64,000 nucleotides of DNA from Afifellaceae bacterium (GCA_028284625.1 JANQRH010000005.1:186001-250000); one strand, 5' to 3'; positions 33,288-42,446 are shown, numbered from the stretch's first letter. Program-made: numbers and translations. Notes: generated from the sequence alone by a model not told the origin.

Positions 33288-34871
33288 ATGGCTGACGATA
33301 TGCTGCCGCCATTCTGGGCGAGGCCTCGATTCGTCCTCTCCGCGATTCTCGCTTATCTCGCCGCGCACTTCGCCATCCGCCTGGCGATGGGGCCGGGGCT
33401 CGGCGTCGACGATGCGGAGCAGGCGCTATTCGCTCAGCATTACGCGTGGGCGTACCGATATCGCGCCCCGCCATTGTTCACCTGGTGGCTGACGACGCTG
33501 AGCCAGGTCATGCCGGTCGGCGCGCTGGCCCTGGCGCTTCTTCGCTACACGCTCCTGGGTATCCTCTACGGGTTCATATATCTCACGGCGCGGCGCCTTC
33601 TGACGGACGCGCGGCTCGCCGCGCTATCTGTCTACAGCTTTGCCGCAATCGGTACGTTCGCCGAGGGCGTGCACCAGAACCTCACGCACTCAACGACCCT
33701 TGCGGCGCTGATCGCCATCACCTGGTACATCTTCGTGCGCCTCGCCGCGAACCCGGCACTCAAATGGTATCTGGCGCTCGGCGTCGCATTCGGCCTTGGC
33801 GTGCTGGCCAAATGGAACTTTGTGATCTTCGCCGCCGCGCTGCCGCTCGCCTGCCTGCTCCGGGGCAACAGTCGTGGGCTGGTTTGGACATGGAAGACGA
33901 TCGCCGCCGGAATGATCGCGGCATTGATTGTCCTGCCGACCTTTGTTGCAACGCTGCAGATGGGCCCGCCACCCGGCGAAGACGTCCAATCCGTGTTCGA
34001 CGCTGCCGCCGGCCCGGGCCTCGCGGCCATTGCGGAGGGCACGCTCAAGCTTGTCGAGACGACGATCACCTACGCCCTGCCGCTTCTGCCGATCGTCTTG
34101 ATCGTGTTCGCCGCGCCGCTTTGGCGAAGCCTGCACGGATATTGGGCCGCCGCGCCGACGCAATCCGACAGCGCGACCACATCAGCCGCAATCTATCGCC
34201 CCGACGCAATGCTGGTCGGTGCGACGATCGCCATCGGCCTGGCGCTGCTGTGGGGTTTCGTACTCGTGCTCGGCGCCACGGAGTTCAAGGTCCGCTACGT
34301 CTACCCGGTGCTTCTGATCCTGCCGGTCTGGCTTGTCATGGTGATCGCACCGGGACGACCATCGCACCGCGCCGTCAGCCTCTTCGCCATCATCCTCGCC
34401 GCCGCGACGCTTTTCGTCATCGGCAAGCGTGTGGGCACCATTACCGGCGCGGTCGATTGCGACCTGTGCATGGAGATGCAGCCCTACCCCGAACTCGCCG
34501 CCCAGCTCCGCCAAGCGGGCTACAACGGCGGCGGCACGATTCTCGCCACCGATACCATCGCCGGCAACCTGCGCGGCGTATTTCCGCAGGCACGGATCAT
34601 CGACCCAAACTACCGGCGAACGCGCTGGCCGCCGGCCGCTGGCCCGGAATCCGTCGAACAGGCGGCGTGCCTGTTCGTCTGGCAGGCAAATCCGGAAAGC
34701 CCGGCTGCACCACCTGAAGGCTTTACAAGCTATCTGGCCGACCGCCTTGCCGGCGCCCCGGACGCCGCGCACGAGAGCGGAATCGTGTCTGCTGCACGTC
34801 TCCCCCCCGCCGACGGCACGCTTCACCTGCGCTACCGGCACTACGCGGAGCCGAACGGCGACTGCCGTTGA
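33288..34871 (+). CDS. Glycosyltransferase family 39-like membrane protein (PMT/ArnT type)
   Basis: Integral membrane GT-C enzyme of 527 residues with about ten hydrophobic segments in the first 370. The acidic loop GVDDAEQALFAQHYAWAYRY (about 39-58) after the first membrane span and PPLFTWWLT are family marks of lipid-linked sugar transferases. The C-terminal 150 residues form a periplasmic domain. The partner GT2 at 35073 resembles enzymes that load a sugar on polyprenyl phosphate; this protein would then move that sugar to a target in the periplasm. ATG 33288 is chosen over the upstream in-frame 33240. Confidence 0.82.
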   Translation: MADDMLPPFWARPRFVLSAILAYLAAHFAIRLAMGPGLGVDDAEQALFAQHYAWAYRYRAPPLFTWWLTTLSQVMPVGALALALLRYTLLGILYGFIYLTARRLLTDARLAALSVYSFAAIGTFAEGVHQNLTHSTTLAALIAITWYIFVRLAANPALKWYLALGVAFGLGVLAKWNFVIFAAALPLACLLRGNSRGLVWTWKTIAAGMIAALIVLPTFVATLQMGPPPGEDVQSVFDAAAGPGLAAIAEGTLKLVETTITYALPLLPIVLIVFAAPLWRSLHGYWAAAPTQSDSATTSAAIYRPDAMLVGATIAIGLALLWGFVLVLGATEFKVRYVYPVLLILPVWLVMVIAPGRPSHRAVSLFAIILAAATLFVIGKRVGTITGAVDCDLCMEMQPYPELAAQLRQAGYNGGGTILATDTIAGNLRGVFPQARIIDPNYRRTRWPPAAGPESVEQAACLFVWQANPESPAAPPEGFTSYLADRLAGAPDAAHESGIVSAARLPPADGTLHLRYRHYAEPNGDCR

Positions 34872-35072
34872 GAAGCCGAACCACCGCCCCCGCCGACCAT
34901 TCGCCGCTGCATGTTGCTGTGGCAGGAGCGCCACGATCCCGCTAAGGGAGTGCCTGCCCGGCGCTTGCTTCGGCCTTCCCATGCCAAAGTGTTGGTATTG
35001 GAGGCCGATTTGACCGTCCGGGTGCGCGCAACTCAGCTTTGAAGGCGCGCGGGGCGTGTTGCTGGAGCAAAT

Positions 35073-35822
35073 ATGGCAGAGGCAGGAGTTCCGCGGATTT
35101 CCGTCGTTGTCCCGGTGCGCAACGAAGCCGGCAATATCACGCCGCTCGTCACCGAGATCGCCGCGGCGCTGACGGATCGCTGGACGTTTGAGGTGATCTA
35201 CGTGAACGACGGCTCCACCGATTCCACCAGCGACGAATTGCGTGCCCTGATGGCCGATCGGCCTTGGCTCCGCCAATTGCGGCACGCCCGTTCCTGCGGA
35301 CAATCCGCCGCGATTCGCACCGGCGCCGCCGCCGCGCGTGGCGAGATCATCGCAACGCTGGACGGCGACGGACAGAACGACCCCGCTTTCCTGCCCAAGC
35401 TGATCGACACGCTGGAGGCCGGCGCGCCCGATGTCGGGCTCGCTGCCGGGCAACGCGAGAAGCGCACGGACGCCGGCATGAAACGAACCGTGTCGCGGCT
35501 CGCCAACCGTGTGATCAACCTGATGCACGGCACCAATACACGCGACACGGGCTGCGGCCTGAAGGCCATCCGCCGTGATGTCCTGCTGGCCCTGCCCTAT
35601 TTCGACGGCCTGCACCGTTTCATGCCGCCGCTCGTGCGCCGCGAAGGGCTGAAGATCGCTTACATCGACGTCGTTGATCGGCCGCGCGGCTTCGGCCAGT
35701 CGAATTATCGCATTTGGGACCGCTTATGGGTGAGCCTCGCCGACATTCTCGGCGTGCGCTGGCTCATCGGCCGCCGCAGGCACGTCCCAGCCGTTTCAGA
35801 GGAGACGCTGAATGCTCGTTGA
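35073..35822 (+). CDS. Polyprenyl-phosphate glycosyltransferase (GT2, DPM1-like)
   Basis: A 249-residue GT2 enzyme. It begins PRISVVVPVRNEAGNITPLV, then VIYVNDGSTDSTSDEL (about 46-61) and the metal-binding TLDGDGQNDPAFLPKLID (about 96-113). HGTNTRDTGCGLKAIRRDV and RRGFGQSNYRIWDRLWV-like parts are typical of dolichol/polyprenyl-phosphate mannosyl- or glucosyltransferases (the sequence here reads RPRGFGQSNY). There is no long C-terminal membrane pair. Its end overlaps the next gene by 11 bases. It probably makes the lipid-linked sugar used by the GT39-like protein at 33288. Confidence 0.87.
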   Translation: MAEAGVPRISVVVPVRNEAGNITPLVTEIAAALTDRWTFEVIYVNDGSTDSTSDELRALMADRPWLRQLRHARSCGQSAAIRTGAAAARGEIIATLDGDGQNDPAFLPKLIDTLEAGAPDVGLAAGQREKRTDAGMKRTVSRLANRVINLMHGTNTRDTGCGLKAIRRDVLLALPYFDGLHRFMPPLVRREGLKIAYIDVVDRPRGFGQSNYRIWDRLWVSLADILGVRWLIGRRRHVPAVSEETLNAR

Positions 35823-36144
35823 TTTGTCCAACGCTGTGAACGGTTATCTGTTGGATGTGCTCGACCACATGGATTGGTGGGTGCTGATCGGATTTGCCGC
35901 ACAGATATTGTTCAGCGCCCGCTTCCTGGTCCAGTGGATCGCCTCTGAACGCGCCGGCAAGAGCGTCGTGCCCCTCGCCTTCTGGCTGTTCTCCATAGGC
36001 GGCGGCGTGCTCCTCCTTACCTACGCCCTCTATCGAAGGGACCCGGTGTTTATCGCCGGCCAGGGATTTGGACTGTTCGTCTATATGCGCAATCTTCATT
36101 TCGTGCTGCGCGAGCACCGCGCCTCAGCCGCGCGGGCGCAGTGA
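35812..36144 (+). CDS. Lipid-A-disaccharide synthase N-terminal domain protein
   Basis: A 110-residue membrane protein with three hydrophobic segments, of the LAB_N family (named after the N terminus of some LpxB proteins). Typical parts are WWVLIGFAAQILFSARFLVQ (about 23-42), WIASERAGKSVVPLAFW and YALYRRDPVFIAGQGFGLFV. Such genes usually follow a DPM1-like GT2, as here with an 11-base overlap. The family is thought to help lipid-linked sugar handling or lipid A modification; the exact role is not established. Confidence 0.9.
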   Translation: MLVDLSNAVNGYLLDVLDHMDWWVLIGFAAQILFSARFLVQWIASERAGKSVVPLAFWLFSIGGGVLLLTYALYRRDPVFIAGQGFGLFVYMRNLHFVLREHRASAARAQ

Positions 36145-36264
36145 AATCCGCGGGGTTCGCACGTGAACGCAATCTCAATCCTGTTTGCCAATTGCGCAGA
36201 AACAGGCTTGTGATCTTTCCGCGCAGCCCCAGATGATAAGGCTACGACCAGCTGGAGGTTGCCC

Positions 36265-37080
36265 ATGCAGCGCCACCTGAACCGACCCTCCCGATCGGCT
36301 GCCAAAGCCGCGACGGCCTCGCGCACCGGCCATTGGCTGATCCTGACAGCTCTTTCGCTGGCTCTTGCCGCCATGGCCACCACCATGGCTCAAGCCGATT
36401 GCAAGGAGGAGCCCGGCCCCGGTATCGACTGGTCGGAATGTCAGAAGACACGCCTGATGATCAGCGGGAGCGACCTCTCCGACGGCACATTCGAGCTGAC
36501 ATTCTTCACCTCAACGGATCTCCGCAAAACCAATCTGTCGGGCGCAAATCTGGTTCGCGCCGAATTCTCCAATGCCAGCCTGGCGGGTGCTGAGCTATCC
36601 GGCGCCAATCTGGAGAAGGCCGCGGGTCTCCGTACCGATTTCTCCGGGGCGAATCTCGCCGATGCGCGGCTTTATGGGGCGGAGTTCTCGCGCGCCAACT
36701 TCAAACGCGCCACTCTGACGGGCGTCGATTTCGGCGCGTCTGAGATGAACCGCTCCGATTTTACCGAGGCCGACCTCACCGGCGCCAACATGTCCAAGGC
36801 GGAGCTTGCGCGTGTCACCGTCACCGACGCGGTGATCTCCGGCGTATCCTTCAGCTTCTCCAACATCTCGCGCGCCGATTTCCGTGGCGTCGATCTCGAC
36901 GATGCCGACCTCACCGGCACCTACATGTTCCTGACGCAGCTCGGTGGCGCCGATCTCAGCCGCACCAAAGGCCTCACCGCCGGCCAGCTGGAAATCGCCT
37001 GCGGTTCTGGGTCGACCCTCCTGCCGGCGGGTCTTTCAGCGCCGGCTTCCTGGCCCTGCCCAGACTACGCTGCCGAGTAG
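36265..37080 (+). CDS. Secreted pentapeptide-repeat protein
   Basis: A 271-residue protein. The N terminus has a hydrophobic segment (WLILTALSLALAAMATT) ending in AQA-D near residue 44, so it is probably exported. Residues about 80-235 are pentapeptide repeats of the A(N/D)LXX type (NLSGANLVRAEFSNASLAGA, then ADLTGANMSKAELARV), expected to fold as a right-handed beta-helix. Two cysteines near each end (CKEEPG, CGSGS) could form disulfides outside the cytoplasm. GGAGG precedes ATG 36265. Function unknown; DNA-gyrase mimicry is unlikely for an exported protein. Confidence 0.85.
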   Translation: MQRHLNRPSRSAAKAATASRTGHWLILTALSLALAAMATTMAQADCKEEPGPGIDWSECQKTRLMISGSDLSDGTFELTFFTSTDLRKTNLSGANLVRAEFSNASLAGAELSGANLEKAAGLRTDFSGANLADARLYGAEFSRANFKRATLTGVDFGASEMNRSDFTEADLTGANMSKAELARVTVTDAVISGVSFSFSNISRADFRGVDLDDADLTGTYMFLTQLGGADLSRTKGLTAGQLEIACGSGSTLLPAGLSAPASWPCPDYAAE

Positions 37081-37214
37081 CTGCCCCGCATAATTGCAAT
37101 AGGCGCGCGCCTCGCGCGCCAACCACCCGACGCGACTTGACGTAGCCCTGACCTGCATGGTCTGAGCGCCCCCAGGACCATGCAGGTTGCGTGACCTACG
37201 CGACGGGAGCTCCA

Positions 37215-37958
37215 ATGACGCAGACGGATGGCCGGTTCAAAGGCCGCAACGCGATCGTAACCGGCGGCGCATCCGGAATCGGATGGGCCATCACCAAGCG
37301 GCTGGCGCAAGAAGGCGCCGCCGTTCGCGTCTGGGATCTCGGCGACCTGCCATCCGATGCGCCGGCCGGCGCTTCAATCGAAGCAGTCAAGCTCAACCTG
37401 ACGGATGCCGCCGCTGTCGAGGCGGCCGCCAACGACGCGGCCAATTCACTCGGCGGCATCGATATACTGGTCTGCAGTGCCGGCGTCGCGGGCCAGGTTG
37501 CGACCTTGTGGGACTTTCCGATCGATCATTGGCGCGATGTGTTCGACATCAACGTGCACGCGGTCTTCTATTGCAACCGCTTCGTGGTGCCGCACATGAT
37601 GGCGAAGAGTTACGGCCGCATCGTCAATATCGCCTCCATCGCGGGCAAGGAAGGCAACCCCAACGCGTCGGCCTATAGCGCCTCCAAAGCCGCCGTCATC
37701 GGTCTCACCAAGTCGCTCGGCAAGGAGCTGGCGAAGACCGGGATCACGGTGAATTCCGTCACGCCGGCAGCCGTACGCACGCCGATCTTCGATCAGATCA
37801 CCGAGGAGCATGTGCAGTTCATGCTCTCCAAGATCCCGATGGGGCGGCTCGGCACGGTCGACGAGATCGCAGCGCTGGTTTGCTGGCTGGCGAGTGAGGA
37901 ATGCTCCTTCACCACCGGCGCGGTGTTCGATGCTTCGGGCGGTCGCGCCGTCTACTAG
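37215..37958 (+). CDS. SDR family oxidoreductase (FabG-like)
   Basis: Classical SDR of 247 residues. It has NAIVTGGASGIGWAITKRLA (about 11-30), an NAG-like segment changed to VCSAGVAGQ, the catalytic serine in NIASIAGKEGNPNAS, and YSASKAAVIGLTKSL with the YxxxK pair. Family length and motifs resemble 3-oxoacyl-ACP reductase and sugar or polyol dehydrogenases. ATG 37215 has GGAG 5 bases upstream. The 3' end overlaps the end of the convergent ABC ATPase gene by 4 bases. With a sugar-type ABC importer next to it, a carbohydrate dehydrogenase is as likely as a fatty-acid enzyme. Confidence 0.87.
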   Translation: MTQTDGRFKGRNAIVTGGASGIGWAITKRLAQEGAAVRVWDLGDLPSDAPAGASIEAVKLNLTDAAAVEAAANDAANSLGGIDILVCSAGVAGQVATLWDFPIDHWRDVFDINVHAVFYCNRFVVPHMMAKSYGRIVNIASIAGKEGNPNASAYSASKAAVIGLTKSLGKELAKTGITVNSVTPAAVRTPIFDQITEEHVQFMLSKIPMGRLGTVDEIAALVCWLASEECSFTTGAVFDASGGRAVY

Positions 37959-39091
37959 GCCGCGCTGTCGGACGACGCGACGTATTCCGGCGACAGCGTC
38001 TTCTCCGTCTCAGCGTCGAACAAAGTCGCACGCTTCAAGTTGATGTCGATGGCCACGGTTTCGCCCGGCGCGCTGACATCGTGCGCCTGCAATTCCGCCA
38101 CCACCGGCTCCCCGCCCATGCGAAACGTTGCGCAGACCCGCGGGCCGGTCGGCTGCAGGAGCTCGATTTCTGCCTCGTAACGCATCGTCCCGTCCGGCGG
38201 CGAGACACGCACGGCGCGGGCCATATGTTCCGGCCTGAGGCCGAGAATGACGGATGTCCCGTCGGCGATGTTCTGCGGCAGCCGGTTCGGCGGTAGCGGC
38301 ACACTCATGCCGCCATTGGCAAGCCGCACCGCCGGTCCCGCCTCGTCACGCGCAATCGTCCCGGTCAAGAAGTTCATCTTCAGCGCCCCGAAGAACCCGG
38401 CAACGAAGCGTGACGTGGGCCGCTCGAACAGCTCAATCGGCGTGCCCTGCTGCTCCACCGCGCCGTCACGCAGAAGCACAATGCGGTCGGCGAGGTTCAT
38501 TGCCTCCATGTGGTCCTGCGTGACATAGACGATCGTCATCTCCTTTTCCTGATGCAGTTGCTTGAGTGCAGCACGTATGGGCTCGCGGCGTACACCGTCG
38601 AGACGTGACAGCGGCTCGTCAAAGAGATGCAGGAGCGCATCGCGGGCAATCGCTTGTGCGAGCGCGATCTTCTGGCACTCGCCGGCGGTGAGGCCGCGTA
38701 CCGATCGACTGAGCCGCTCGGGGAGATCGACAAGCGTGCTGGCTTCCTCCACGCGCTTGATGATTTCTGCTCTGGCGAGCCCCTTCGTCCGCAACCCGAA
38801 CGCAATGTTCTCAAAGACCGAAAGCGTCGGAAACAACACCGGCGCCTGCGGCACCAAGGCGACGTTGCGATCGCGTGGCATCAGATCGTTCACCGCCTCG
38901 CCGTCGAATGTGATGGTTCCGGCGTCGGCTGACTCCAACCCGGCAAGCGTCCGCAGGAGCATGGACTTGCCGCTGCCGGCGGGACCAACCACGACGCAGA
39001 ACTCACCGGCCTGAATGGCGAGGTCGATATTCTTCAAAACGCGCACGCGGCCAACCGACTTCGTCAGTCCGGAAATCGAAACGTTGGCCAT
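37955..39091 (-). CDS. ABC transporter ATP-binding protein, sugar type (MalK/UgpC-like)
   Basis: A 378-residue ATPase with a C-terminal TOBE-type regulatory domain, like MalK or UgpC. Walker A reads GPAGSGKS (about 36-43) and Walker B LLHLFDEPLSRLD. The signature LSGGQ is altered to LTAGE (RGLTAGECQKIALAQA), which is unusual and could lower activity. The frame is open to 39208; ATG 39091 gives the standard start MANVSISGL. It follows two permease genes on the minus strand with 2 bases between, but no binding-protein gene is present in the cluster. Confidence 0.88.
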   Translation of the reverse strand: MANVSISGLTKSVGRVRVLKNIDLAIQAGEFCVVVGPAGSGKSMLLRTLAGLESADAGTITFDGEAVNDLMPRDRNVALVPQAPVLFPTLSVFENIAFGLRTKGLARAEIIKRVEEASTLVDLPERLSRSVRGLTAGECQKIALAQAIARDALLHLFDEPLSRLDGVRREPIRAALKQLHQEKEMTIVYVTQDHMEAMNLADRIVLLRDGAVEQQGTPIELFERPTSRFVAGFFGALKMNFLTGTIARDEAGPAVRLANGGMSVPLPPNRLPQNIADGTSVILGLRPEHMARAVRVSPPDGTMRYEAEIELLQPTGPRVCATFRMGGEPVVAELQAHDVSAPGETVAIDINLKRATLFDAETEKTLSPEYVASSDSAA

Positions 39092-39093
39092 GC

Positions 39094-39915
39094 TCAATCC
39101 CTGACCAGACCAAGCGAAAGCGTTCGCGCCAACCGCCCATGCATGACTGCCAACGCGACGATGACCGGCGCGATTGCTGCCAGGCAGAGTGCGGCAACGC
39201 CACCCCACGCTTCAGGCCCGGTGCCGACCTCAGCCAAGAGCACCGGCAGCGTCGTGGCGCCCTCGTCCGCCAACACAAGCGCAAAAGCAAGCTCGTTCCA
39301 CGCCAATACGAACGTGAAGGCCGCGGTAGCGAAAAAGCCGCCGCGCACGATCGGCCAGGCGACCATGACCGGAAGCTGCCGCCGGGTGAGCCCGGCGACG
39401 AGCGCCGTCTCCTCCAAGGCAACCGGCACGTCGCGGAAATAGCCGCGCATCATCCACATCACATAAGGCAGGTTGAAGACCGTCAGAACCGCCACCAACG
39501 TAACAAGACTGCCCGCCCAGCCGAAGCGGCCGAAGGCCAGGACAGCGAGAAGGGCAAGGAGAACCGGCGGCACCAAGCGGCTCGCTAATGCCGAGGCGGC
39601 AAAGAACCTGCCGCCAAATCCGGATCGCGCAAGCGCATAGGCGGACATGGTTCCAAGCGCCATCGCCAGGGCCATGGAAAGAACCGCCACGATGAAACTG
39701 TTGCCGATCGCCCAAAGCGTCTCGCGCTCAAGCAGGATTTCAAAGCTCTTGAACTGTGGCGTGGCCGGCCACCAGACCGGCGGATAAGTGAGCACTTCCT
39801 CCGGGGTCTTCATGGCGGTGACGACGAGCCAATAAAGCGGGAAGAGAAACACAATGAGCGCGGCAATCGCCACGGCGTAGCGCAGCCCAAGCCATGCGGC
39901 AGCACCCCAGTTCAT
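39094..39915 (-). CDS. ABC transporter permease (MalG-like)
   Basis: Inner-membrane permease of 273 residues with six hydrophobic segments. The EAA loop reads VPVALEETALVAGLTRRQLP (about 165-184), where the ATPase docks. The N terminus LFPLYWLVVTAMKTPEEVL is typical of the MalG/UgpE group. The end lies 2 bases before the ATPase start and its own start overlaps the other permease end by 4 bases, so the three genes form one operon. Confidence 0.9.
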   Translation of the reverse strand: MNWGAAAWLGLRYAVAIAALIVFLFPLYWLVVTAMKTPEEVLTYPPVWWPATPQFKSFEILLERETLWAIGNSFIVAVLSMALAMALGTMSAYALARSGFGGRFFAASALASRLVPPVLLALLAVLAFGRFGWAGSLVTLVAVLTVFNLPYVMWMMRGYFRDVPVALEETALVAGLTRRQLPVMVAWPIVRGGFFATAAFTFVLAWNELAFALVLADEGATTLPVLLAEVGTGPEAWGGVAALCLAAIAPVIVALAVMHGRLARTLSLGLVRD

Positions 39916-40886
39916 GCCGCGACACCTCGCCGGTCGCGCCCGAGAAAGACGACAAAAAGTGCGGCAATCACCGTCACACTAAGAAGCGTTGTGAAGGCCA
40001 GCGCCGCCAAACCGGCATCGCCGGTACCTTCAACAAGGCCCAGATAGGCAAACACCGAAAGTGTCTCGGTCGTGGCATCCGGTCCCCCACGTGTGAGCAC
40101 CCAAACGACGTCGAAAAGCCTGAGGAGGTCGAGCCCGCGGATCAGTACAGCCACGGCAATTGCCGGCAGCAGCGCCGGCAGCACGATGCTGAAGAACGTC
40201 CGCCAGGGACCCGCATCGTTGATCGCGGCCGCCTCGCGCTGCTCGCGGCTTACGTTCGCCAGTGCCGCGAGCGTTAGCAGCGCCATGAACGGTGTCCATT
40301 GCCAGATGTCGGCGATCAGTACTGCGCGATAGGCAAAGCTCGGATCTTCTGTCCAAAGCGTCATCACGGCGCTGCCGCTGATCCCGCTGAGGATATGGTT
40401 GACCGGCCCATAATCGTTGTCGAACAGAAGCCGCCACGTCACGCCGGATAGCACCGGCGCAGCGAGGGCCGGCAACGCCAGGAGCGTGACGAAGAGACGC
40501 CTGCCCGGCATCGGCTTAGCCAGCACGCCGGCTAGTGCCAGGCCGAGCACAAGCTCAATCGGCAGCGCAACCGACGCCAAGACCAGCGTCCGACGCGCGG
40601 CCTCCCAGAGGCTTGGATCGGCGCGCAATTCTTCAAAGCCGTTTGGCGTCGCCTGCAAGGCGGTCAACAGCGCGTAGAGAAGCGGAGCGATGGCGACGGC
40701 AAAGACGGCCACGACGGCCGGCAGCAACAGCCAGGGCCTGAGGTCACGCGGCCGCGCGATGGTCTTGGCCGTTGAGGATGCCTTGCCGGCATCGGCGACC
40801 GCGATGTTCGTCCCACCCACGCTCAACTTCGCGACGGCAAACGCTAAAGGAAATGGAGCGGCCAGATTGCCGATTCCGGCCGCCAT
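39912..40886 (-). CDS. ABC transporter permease (MalF-like)
   Basis: Inner-membrane permease of 324 residues, MalF/UgpA group. The EAA-type loop is REQREAAAINDAGPWRTFF (about 224-242), followed by GLDLLRLFDVVWVLTRGGPD, a family hallmark. The first 55 residues are not conserved-looking, so a later start is possible; ATG 40886 is used here, while TTG 40892 also opens the frame. This is the first gene of the three-gene operon. Neither side has a gene for a periplasmic binding protein. Confidence 0.88.
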   Translation of the reverse strand: MAAGIGNLAAPFPLAFAVAKLSVGGTNIAVADAGKASSTAKTIARPRDLRPWLLLPAVVAVFAVAIAPLLYALLTALQATPNGFEELRADPSLWEAARRTLVLASVALPIELVLGLALAGVLAKPMPGRRLFVTLLALPALAAPVLSGVTWRLLFDNDYGPVNHILSGISGSAVMTLWTEDPSFAYRAVLIADIWQWTPFMALLTLAALANVSREQREAAAINDAGPWRTFFSIVLPALLPAIAVAVLIRGLDLLRLFDVVWVLTRGGPDATTETLSVFAYLGLVEGTGDAGLAALAFTTLLSVTVIAALFVVFLGRDRRGVAA

Positions 40887-40971
40887 GCGCAAACCGAAAC
40901 ATTCTCAACCGTAACGACGCGGAGGGGAAAACTTCGCCGTGCGTATCTTGCGTGAGGCGTGCCTCGTTAAG

Positions 40972-41271
40972 TCAGGCGGCCTGCGACGCGCGTTTGGGCG
41001 TGTTGTCGACGTTGCCGGCCACTCCGACGCCAGTGAAGCGGATACCGGCCTCGTCGCGACGCTGCCAGGCGGGAACGGCGGGGATCGTCAGGTCGGCGGT
41101 GACCAGGCACAAATGGAACGCGTTCGGTAGATCGACGGGTCCGTCGAACTCGAGCCGGGCGCCGCCCGGGCTGATGTCACGCACCATGCATCTCACCGAG
41201 ACCCACTCGGTGAGCATCAGCTTGCCTTCCTTCAGGACCCTTTTGCGCCGCTCGCGACGTCTGTCGCGCAT
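40972..41271 (-). CDS. PilZ domain protein
   Basis: A 99-residue single-domain PilZ protein, expected to bind cyclic di-GMP. The basic motif is RRERRKRV (about 5-12; the RxxxR part), and the second motif appears as DISPGGARLEF (about 33-43; D/NxSxxG). No other domain is attached, so it would act as a small adaptor. It lies between the ABC operon and the gene at 41571. The 299 bases upstream (41272-41570) show no gene I can support. Confidence 0.88.
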   Translation of the reverse strand: MRDRRRERRKRVLKEGKLMLTEWVSVRCMVRDISPGGARLEFDGPVDLPNAFHLCLVTADLTIPAVPAWQRRDEAGIRFTGVGVAGNVDNTPKRASQAA

Positions 41272-41570
41272 GTGCCGATCCCCCCATGCTGAACCGTTGC
41301 AGTCTGCGCCGACACAGTAAACAGGACGTTATCGCCGGCGGCTCGAATCACCGGAATCAGCGGAATCGCGCCGCCCCTCGGCAAACAAAGAGGTTAAGCC
41401 GACCCAGGCCAACCCACGGTAATAGAACAACTCTCTGAAGTTGCGCAAAGCATCGTGAACGTGTCATGAGCACATCACGCAAGCCATTTATTGGTCGATC
41501 TGGGCCCGGAGCCCTTGAGTGCGGGGGCACACTAGTGTTGCATGAGGTCGGGGCAGGCTCAGGGGGAGCT

Positions 41571-42362
41571 ATGCAGGGGGTCGTAGACTGGTTTGTCAGG
41601 CACGGCGAGCGTCCGCTCGCTCCTCCCGCGCGCTTTCGTGAGTATGCGCCGCTTGACGACGACCGCGACGGCAGCAACGATTTTTCCGATCAATCGATCC
41701 GCGGCCTGACCTTCGCACTGGAATATTGCGACAGCCGCGGATGGGACAGCACACGCACCGTTCGCTGCCTGGCCGTTGATCCGATTCATCCGGCGGCCAT
41801 CAGAGCCCATTGCAATGTCCGTGGTGAAGAGCGGACGTTCCGGGTCGACCGCATCATATCGATTGCCGATCTCAGGACTGGCCGCATTCTGTCGAGCCAC
41901 GAGCAAATGGCGCTGCTGGCCCCCTACCTGCATGGCGCCTACCGCGATCCTGATTTCGTGGCGCTTGCCGCCCTGCAGGAGGCCACGCGAGACGGCGTCT
42001 TTGCCTTGCTGCAATTGGCGATGCAGGACGGAACATTGGGGACGGCAGCGCGCGTTGCCGTGCTCAACTACGTGAAGGCGGAAGCCAAGGCGGTCGGCTG
42101 CCGTGTTCCGCCGCATGCCTATATCGAGCTTTGGCTCGACAACTTGTCCCCGCCGCTGGAGGCGGTTGCCGATTCCGTCGCTAACCTCCTTGCCGACAAG
42201 GATAAATTCGCACGGCTCTTGCCCTGCCTCTTGAAAGTCATGCGCAGCAATGACGGCCACCCGGACCGCGAAGAGGCCATGCGCGAACTGATGGGCCTGG
42301 TGCGCAGCCACTTCCGCCAGAAGGTCTTCGCCTGGCCGCGCGACGTCCGCGCCACGCGCTAA
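41571..42362 (+). CDS. WYL-like and TerB-like domain protein
   Basis: Protein of 263 residues. An N-terminal part (about 30-110) resembles a WYL-like module: RGLTFALEYCDSRGWDSTRT, then RTFRVDRIISIADLRTGRIL. The C-terminal half (about 125-240) looks like an all-helical TerB-like domain (AVLNYVKAEAKAVGCRVP, LPCLLKVMRSNDGHPDREEA). WYL domains often sense ligands or nucleic acid, but there is no DNA-binding helix-turn-helix here. The frame opens at 41466; I use ATG 41571, which is preceded by AGGGGGAG. Function unknown; both domain names are by resemblance only. Confidence 0.65.
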   Translation: MQGVVDWFVRHGERPLAPPARFREYAPLDDDRDGSNDFSDQSIRGLTFALEYCDSRGWDSTRTVRCLAVDPIHPAAIRAHCNVRGEERTFRVDRIISIADLRTGRILSSHEQMALLAPYLHGAYRDPDFVALAALQEATRDGVFALLQLAMQDGTLGTAARVAVLNYVKAEAKAVGCRVPPHAYIELWLDNLSPPLEAVADSVANLLADKDKFARLLPCLLKVMRSNDGHPDREEAMRELMGLVRSHFRQKVFAWPRDVRATR

Positions 42363-42446
42363 CCAGCCGTCCGAACCGGGTCTTCCACTTCAGCACCGCC
42401 GCAAATCGGGCTGGCGTTTGGCGTCCCGTCATGATTGCTTCATGAA

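Noticed and set aside
33446..34717. Plus-strand open frame of 423 codons inside the GT39-like gene
   Set aside because: Another frame of the same DNA; the real product has membrane segments and family motifs while this one is Arg/Pro-rich.
34182..35615. Long open frame of 477 codons on the minus strand
   Set aside because: It lies antisense to the GT39-like and GT2 genes, which have clear motifs; its length comes from high GC in the third position.
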